DNA from: Palsa-1447 sp964414785
Lineage (GTDB): Bacteria > Verrucomicrobiota > Verrucomicrobiia > Opitutales > Opitutaceae
Direction of reading: 5' to 3'
Length of the DNA: 64,000 nt
NCBI GenBank assembly: GCA_964414785.1
Contig: CAYPXZ010000003.1
Coordinates: 1 to 64,000, forward strand
Below, piece after piece: positions 60,955 to 64,000 of this stretch; the stretch's first letter is position 1, and the number at the start of each line of letters is the position of its first letter. The notes beneath the pieces are model-generated. The model saw only the letters and a list, made by a program, of their open reading frames with translations, searched no databases and had not been told where the DNA came from. Position numbers and translations under genes: made by a program.

Positions 60955-61650
60955 ATGGAGCTCGCTTCCATAAATTCGCCAACGGCTGCCTTCATTGCGG
61001 GCCTGATCACGAGCCTTCACTGCGCGGGCATGTGCGGGCCGCTCGCCTGCGCGCTCATGCCGGGGCGCGGGGACAAGACGGACGCCAGCACGGTAAGCAC
61101 GGTCTACCACGTGACCCGCCTTACGAGCTACACCGTGCTCGGAGGGATCGCCGGGGGCCTGGGCCGCCAGCCGCTCGCCTGGGTCTCGCAGTCGGCGCTC
61201 CGGTGGCTCCCGTGGCTGATGGTGATCTTCTTCGTGGCGCTGGCGCTTCGCTGGGACCGCCTCCTTCCCAGGATCGAGGCGTTCGGGCGGTTTAACCTGG
61301 GGCTTCGCGGGTGGCTTCGCGGGCGATCGCGCGTCGAGGCCGCTGCGGCGTTTGGGTTCGCGACCCCGCTTCTGCCCTGCGGGCCGCTCTACTTCCTGCT
61401 GGCGCTCGCGCTCATCTCGGGCTCGGCCCTGCGCGGCGTCGAGTTCATGCTGGCGTTCGGCCTGGGGACCGTGCCGCTCCTTTGGCTGGCGCAGACCCAG
61501 TTCCAGTGGGTGAGGGCCAGGCTCTCGCCGCTCTGGCTGGGCCGCGTCAGGGTCGCTCTGGCCCTGATGGTGGCGCTGGTCATCAGCTGGCGCCTGCGCG
61601 GGACCCTAGGGCTGGCCGGCCCAAATCCGGCCTCATTCATCTGCTTCTAG
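60955..61650 (+). CDS. TauE/SafE-like membrane protein of cbb3 clusters
   Basis: 231 aa with six hydrophobic segments. FIAGLITSLHCAGMCGPLAC at the N-terminus and FGFATPLLPCGPLYFLLALA in the second half form the paired Cys-containing motifs of COG2836, a DsbD/TauE-like family usually found beside ccoGHIS. It may move copper or reducing power for oxidase maturation; the function is not settled. It starts four bases after the 51-aa gene and ends one base before ccoI. Confidence 0.87.
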   Translation: MELASINSPTAAFIAGLITSLHCAGMCGPLACALMPGRGDKTDASTVSTVYHVTRLTSYTVLGGIAGGLGRQPLAWVSQSALRWLPWLMVIFFVALALRWDRLLPRIEAFGRFNLGLRGWLRGRSRVEAAAAFGFATPLLPCGPLYFLLALALISGSALRGVEFMLAFGLGTVPLLWLAQTQFQWVRARLSPLWLGRVRVALALMVALVISWRLRGTLGLAGPNPASFICF

Positions 61651-61651
61651 G

Positions 61652-64000
61652 ATGAGCGCCGTGCAGCAATCCTCGGTCCTCCCTGGCCCGTCAGGCCCCG
61701 TGGCCGCCGCGCGGGCCGGAAGGAAACCGGTGTGCAGGCACTGCGGGGCGGGGCTGATCGACGCGCGCATGCGGGAAACCGGTTTCTGCTGCTCCGGGTG
61801 CTCCTATGTGTTCCGCCTTGTCCATGAGCACGGCCTCGCGGGCTACTACGAACTGAAGGATTCGATCACGGTGCCGGCGGACGCCGCGGTCTTCCAGTCC
61901 CGCGACTATGGCTGGCTCGAGGCGGCGCAGCACGATGCCGACGCCGCGGCGGCCGCTGCGCGGCCTGTGCGGCCACCGGAGTTGACGCTCGACGTCCAGG
62001 GCATCTCCTGCGCCGGCTGCGTCTGGCTGATCGAGCGCCTGTTCCAGCAGCAGCCCGGAGCCCGCGACATCTTCGTCAACGCGCAGCTTGGCTCGATGCG
62101 CCTTCGCTGGCTGCCCGGGGAGTTCTCGGCCGCAGACTTTGCGCGCAAGCTCCAGGCGTTTGGCTACCTTGCGGGGCCGAGTGACCCGCTTCGGGCCGAT
62201 CCCGAGAGCCGGGCCCTGGTCAAGCGCGTCGGGCTGTGCGCCGCGTTCGCGATGAACGTCATGCTCTTCACGTTGCCGACCTATTTCGGCATGGAGAAGA
62301 CGTTCCAGTACGCGGGACTCTTCGGCCTGCTCTCGCTGGGCTTCGCCACGCTCAGCTTCCTCGTCGGCGGCAGCTATTTCGTGGGTCGCGCATGGCAGGC
62401 CATCCGCATGGGTGTCCTGCACATCGACATGCCGATCGCCGTGGGGATCGTCGGTGCCTACGCGGGGTCGATGTACGGCTGGCTCGCGGGCCGCGACCGG
62501 TTCGTGTATTTCGACTTCGTCTCGACGTTCATCCTGCTGATGCTGGTGGGAAGGTGGGCGCAGGTGGCCGCCGTCGAGCGCAACCGCAGGCGCCTGCTCG
62601 GCCAGCAGGCAAAGCCGCCGCGGGTCCGCGTGCTGGGCGGCCCGGGGAATGTATCCCGCGACGTTCCTCCCGAACAGCTGCGCGTGGGGGACCTTCTCCA
62701 AAGCGTCCCCGGCCAAACGGTGCCCGTCGACGCCCGGCTCAGGGCCGGCGAGGCCATGTTCTCGCTCGCCTCCATCAACGGCGAGGCGGAGCCGCGGGTT
62801 TTCCGGGCCGGCCAGCGGGTTCCCGCGGGCTCGGTCAACGTGAGCCGCGCGGACGCCGCCATGGAGGTGCTCCAGCCCTGGAGCGAATCGCTCCTGGCGA
62901 AGCTTCTCGAGACGGGAGAGCGGCCCGGATGGAGGCACGTATTCCTGGAGAAGATCGTCAGGGGCTACCTGATCGGCATACTGGTCCTGGCCGTCGTCTC
63001 AGGGGTGGCGTGGTGGATAAGGACGGGCGACGGCCCGAGGGCATGGTCCGTCGTCACGGCGGTGCTCGTGGTATCATGCCCGTGTGCGATCGGGCTCGCC
63101 TTCCCGCTGAGCGATGAGATGGCGACCACCGCGCTTCGGCGCCGCGGCGTCTTCATAAGGGAGAACGATCTTTGGGCAAAACTGGGAGGCGTCAGGAAGC
63201 TCGTGTTCGACAAGACCGGCACGCTGACGCTTGAGACGCCGGTGCTGCAGAACCCCGGGGCGTTGCTTGCACTGGACGCGGCGGCGCGCTCGGCGCTCCT
63301 GGCCCTCGTGAGGGACAGCGAGCACCCGATCAGCCAGTGCCTTTGCGAGAACCTTTTGGCCCTTGGGCCGGTTGAGCTGCTTGCGGGAGAGGTTCGAGAG
63401 ACGGTGGGATTTGGACTGGAACTCGGCCCGTGGACGCTTGGACGCGCCGACTGGAAGGGCGGGGAGGGTGACCCGGTTCGGGGCGGAACCACGGACCTGG
63501 CCTTCTCGGGGCGCGTCGTGGCACGCTTCAGCTTTGTCGACGCGGCGCGCCCCGACGCCCGTGCTGAAATCCGGGAGCTGCAGCAGGAGGGGTTCTCGGT
63601 CCACATCCTGAGCGGCGACGCAGGCGCGAAGGTCCAGAGGCTTGCCGCCGAGCTGGACATCCCCGCGGACCACGCGCTGGGAGACCTGAGCCCGAGCGAG
63701 AAGGCCGAGTGGATCGGGCGCCAGGGCGCCAATGACGCGCTCATGCTCGGCGACGGGGCCAACGACAGCCTCGCGTTTGACCGCGCCCTGTGCCGCGGCA
63801 CCCCTGTCGTGCACCGCGGACTTCTGGAGAGGAAGGCCGACTTCTACTACCTCGGGCGCGGCATCGGTGGGATCCGCGAGCTCTTCAGGGTCGGCGCCGT
63901 GCGCCGCCGCACCCAGATGACGGTCCTCGTCTTCTCGGTTGCCTACAACGCCGTCGCCGTGGGGCTCGCCGTCACGGGGCGAATGAACCCCCTTGTGGCG
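61652..64000 (+). CDS. ccoI: Copper-transporting P1B ATPase CcoI (FixI), truncated by the window edge
   Basis: 783 codons without a stop before the window ends, so the C-terminus is cut off. An N-terminal cysteine-rich zinc-ribbon-like part (CRHCGAGL, FCCSGCSYVF) precedes a heavy-metal domain with CAGC (120-123), then the membrane domain with the ion-path CPC (476-478), the phosphorylated D520 in DKTGTLT, SEHP and GDGANDS. In the actuator domain the usual TGE is NGE (376-378). It exports copper for oxidase assembly. It is the last visible gene of the cbb3 operon. Confidence 0.95.
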   Translation, partial: MSAVQQSSVLPGPSGPVAAARAGRKPVCRHCGAGLIDARMRETGFCCSGCSYVFRLVHEHGLAGYYELKDSITVPADAAVFQSRDYGWLEAAQHDADAAAAAARPVRPPELTLDVQGISCAGCVWLIERLFQQQPGARDIFVNAQLGSMRLRWLPGEFSAADFARKLQAFGYLAGPSDPLRADPESRALVKRVGLCAAFAMNVMLFTLPTYFGMEKTFQYAGLFGLLSLGFATLSFLVGGSYFVGRAWQAIRMGVLHIDMPIAVGIVGAYAGSMYGWLAGRDRFVYFDFVSTFILLMLVGRWAQVAAVERNRRRLLGQQAKPPRVRVLGGPGNVSRDVPPEQLRVGDLLQSVPGQTVPVDARLRAGEAMFSLASINGEAEPRVFRAGQRVPAGSVNVSRADAAMEVLQPWSESLLAKLLETGERPGWRHVFLEKIVRGYLIGILVLAVVSGVAWWIRTGDGPRAWSVVTAVLVVSCPCAIGLAFPLSDEMATTALRRRGVFIRENDLWAKLGGVRKLVFDKTGTLTLETPVLQNPGALLALDAAARSALLALVRDSEHPISQCLCENLLALGPVELLAGEVRETVGFGLELGPWTLGRADWKGGEGDPVRGGTTDLAFSGRVVARFSFVDAARPDARAEIRELQQEGFSVHILSGDAGAKVQRLAAELDIPADHALGDLSPSEKAEWIGRQGANDALMLGDGANDSLAFDRALCRGTPVVHRGLLERKADFYYLGRGIGGIRELFRVGAVRRRTQMTVLVFSVAYNAVAVGLAVTGRMNPLVA

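Overview
The window is GC-rich chromosomal DNA from a Gram-negative bacterium. It carries lipid A genes (lpxB, a lolC/E-lolD pair), outer-membrane barrels, an AMP nucleosidase of the short form, RNase HIII beside RNase HII, a fused ccoN-ccoO oxidase gene, a GH9 glucanase and many starts without a clear Shine-Dalgarno. Together these suggest Verrucomicrobiota, most likely an Opitutaceae-like organism. This is inferred from gene content and remembered protein resemblance; no 16S gene is present. I see no IS element, prophage or CRISPR array.

Region 1 (1-24 kb) is mostly housekeeping: a membrane-anchored HxHP protein, a VOC protein, lipA-amn, lysS, lolC/E-lolD, a Gfo/Idh dehydrogenase coupled to lpxB, hemA-hemX, a periplasmic thioredoxin-like protein, dnaE with an RNA m5C methyltransferase, rpsU with its own terminator, a TIM-barrel isomerase, mutY, and rnhC-rnhB. 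An NtrB-like kinase follows. It is separated from an NtrC-like regulator by a convergent lipoprotein gene and a three-gene cassette (ECF sigma factor, 90-aa membrane protein, periplasmic LTXXQ-like protein) that resembles a CnrH/CnrY/CnrX stress switch.

Region 2 (24-31 kb) has the sigma54 regulator, a polytopic glycosyltransferase-like protein, an outer-membrane barrel and a Wzz/BY-kinase. This is a partial exopolysaccharide locus.

Region 3 (31.2-35.4 kb) starts at a tRNA-Gly(GCC) gene and is visibly lower in GC. The 3' end of the tRNA is repeated twice more (about 33.33 and 35.36 kb), splitting the segment into two modules: a Cys-motif secreted protein with an outer-membrane protein, and a YihY/BrkB protein with a glycine-zipper protein. 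This looks like two tandem integration events whose integrase genes are lost.

Region 4 (35.4-39.8 kb) holds a small Cys-containing exported protein, a GH9 glucanase and an FAD monooxygenase.

Region 5 (40-64 kb) is dominated by low-oxygen functions: a c-type cytochrome, oxygen-independent hemN, a class II ribonucleotide reductase, the operon usp-nitroreductase-ADP-forming acyl-CoA synthetase, PPK2, a PocR-AraC regulator, a translationally coupled four-gene phosphorelay (PAS kinase, CheY-like, REC-HisKA_3 kinase, LuxR-type regulator) and then a cbb3 oxidase operon (small membrane protein, ccoNO, ccoQ-like, mono-heme ccoP, ccoG, 51-aa membrane protein, TauE-like, ccoI). The ccoI gene runs off the right edge. 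The group resembles low-oxygen/dormancy regulons such as that of DosR, but the link between the phosphorelay and its targets is inference.
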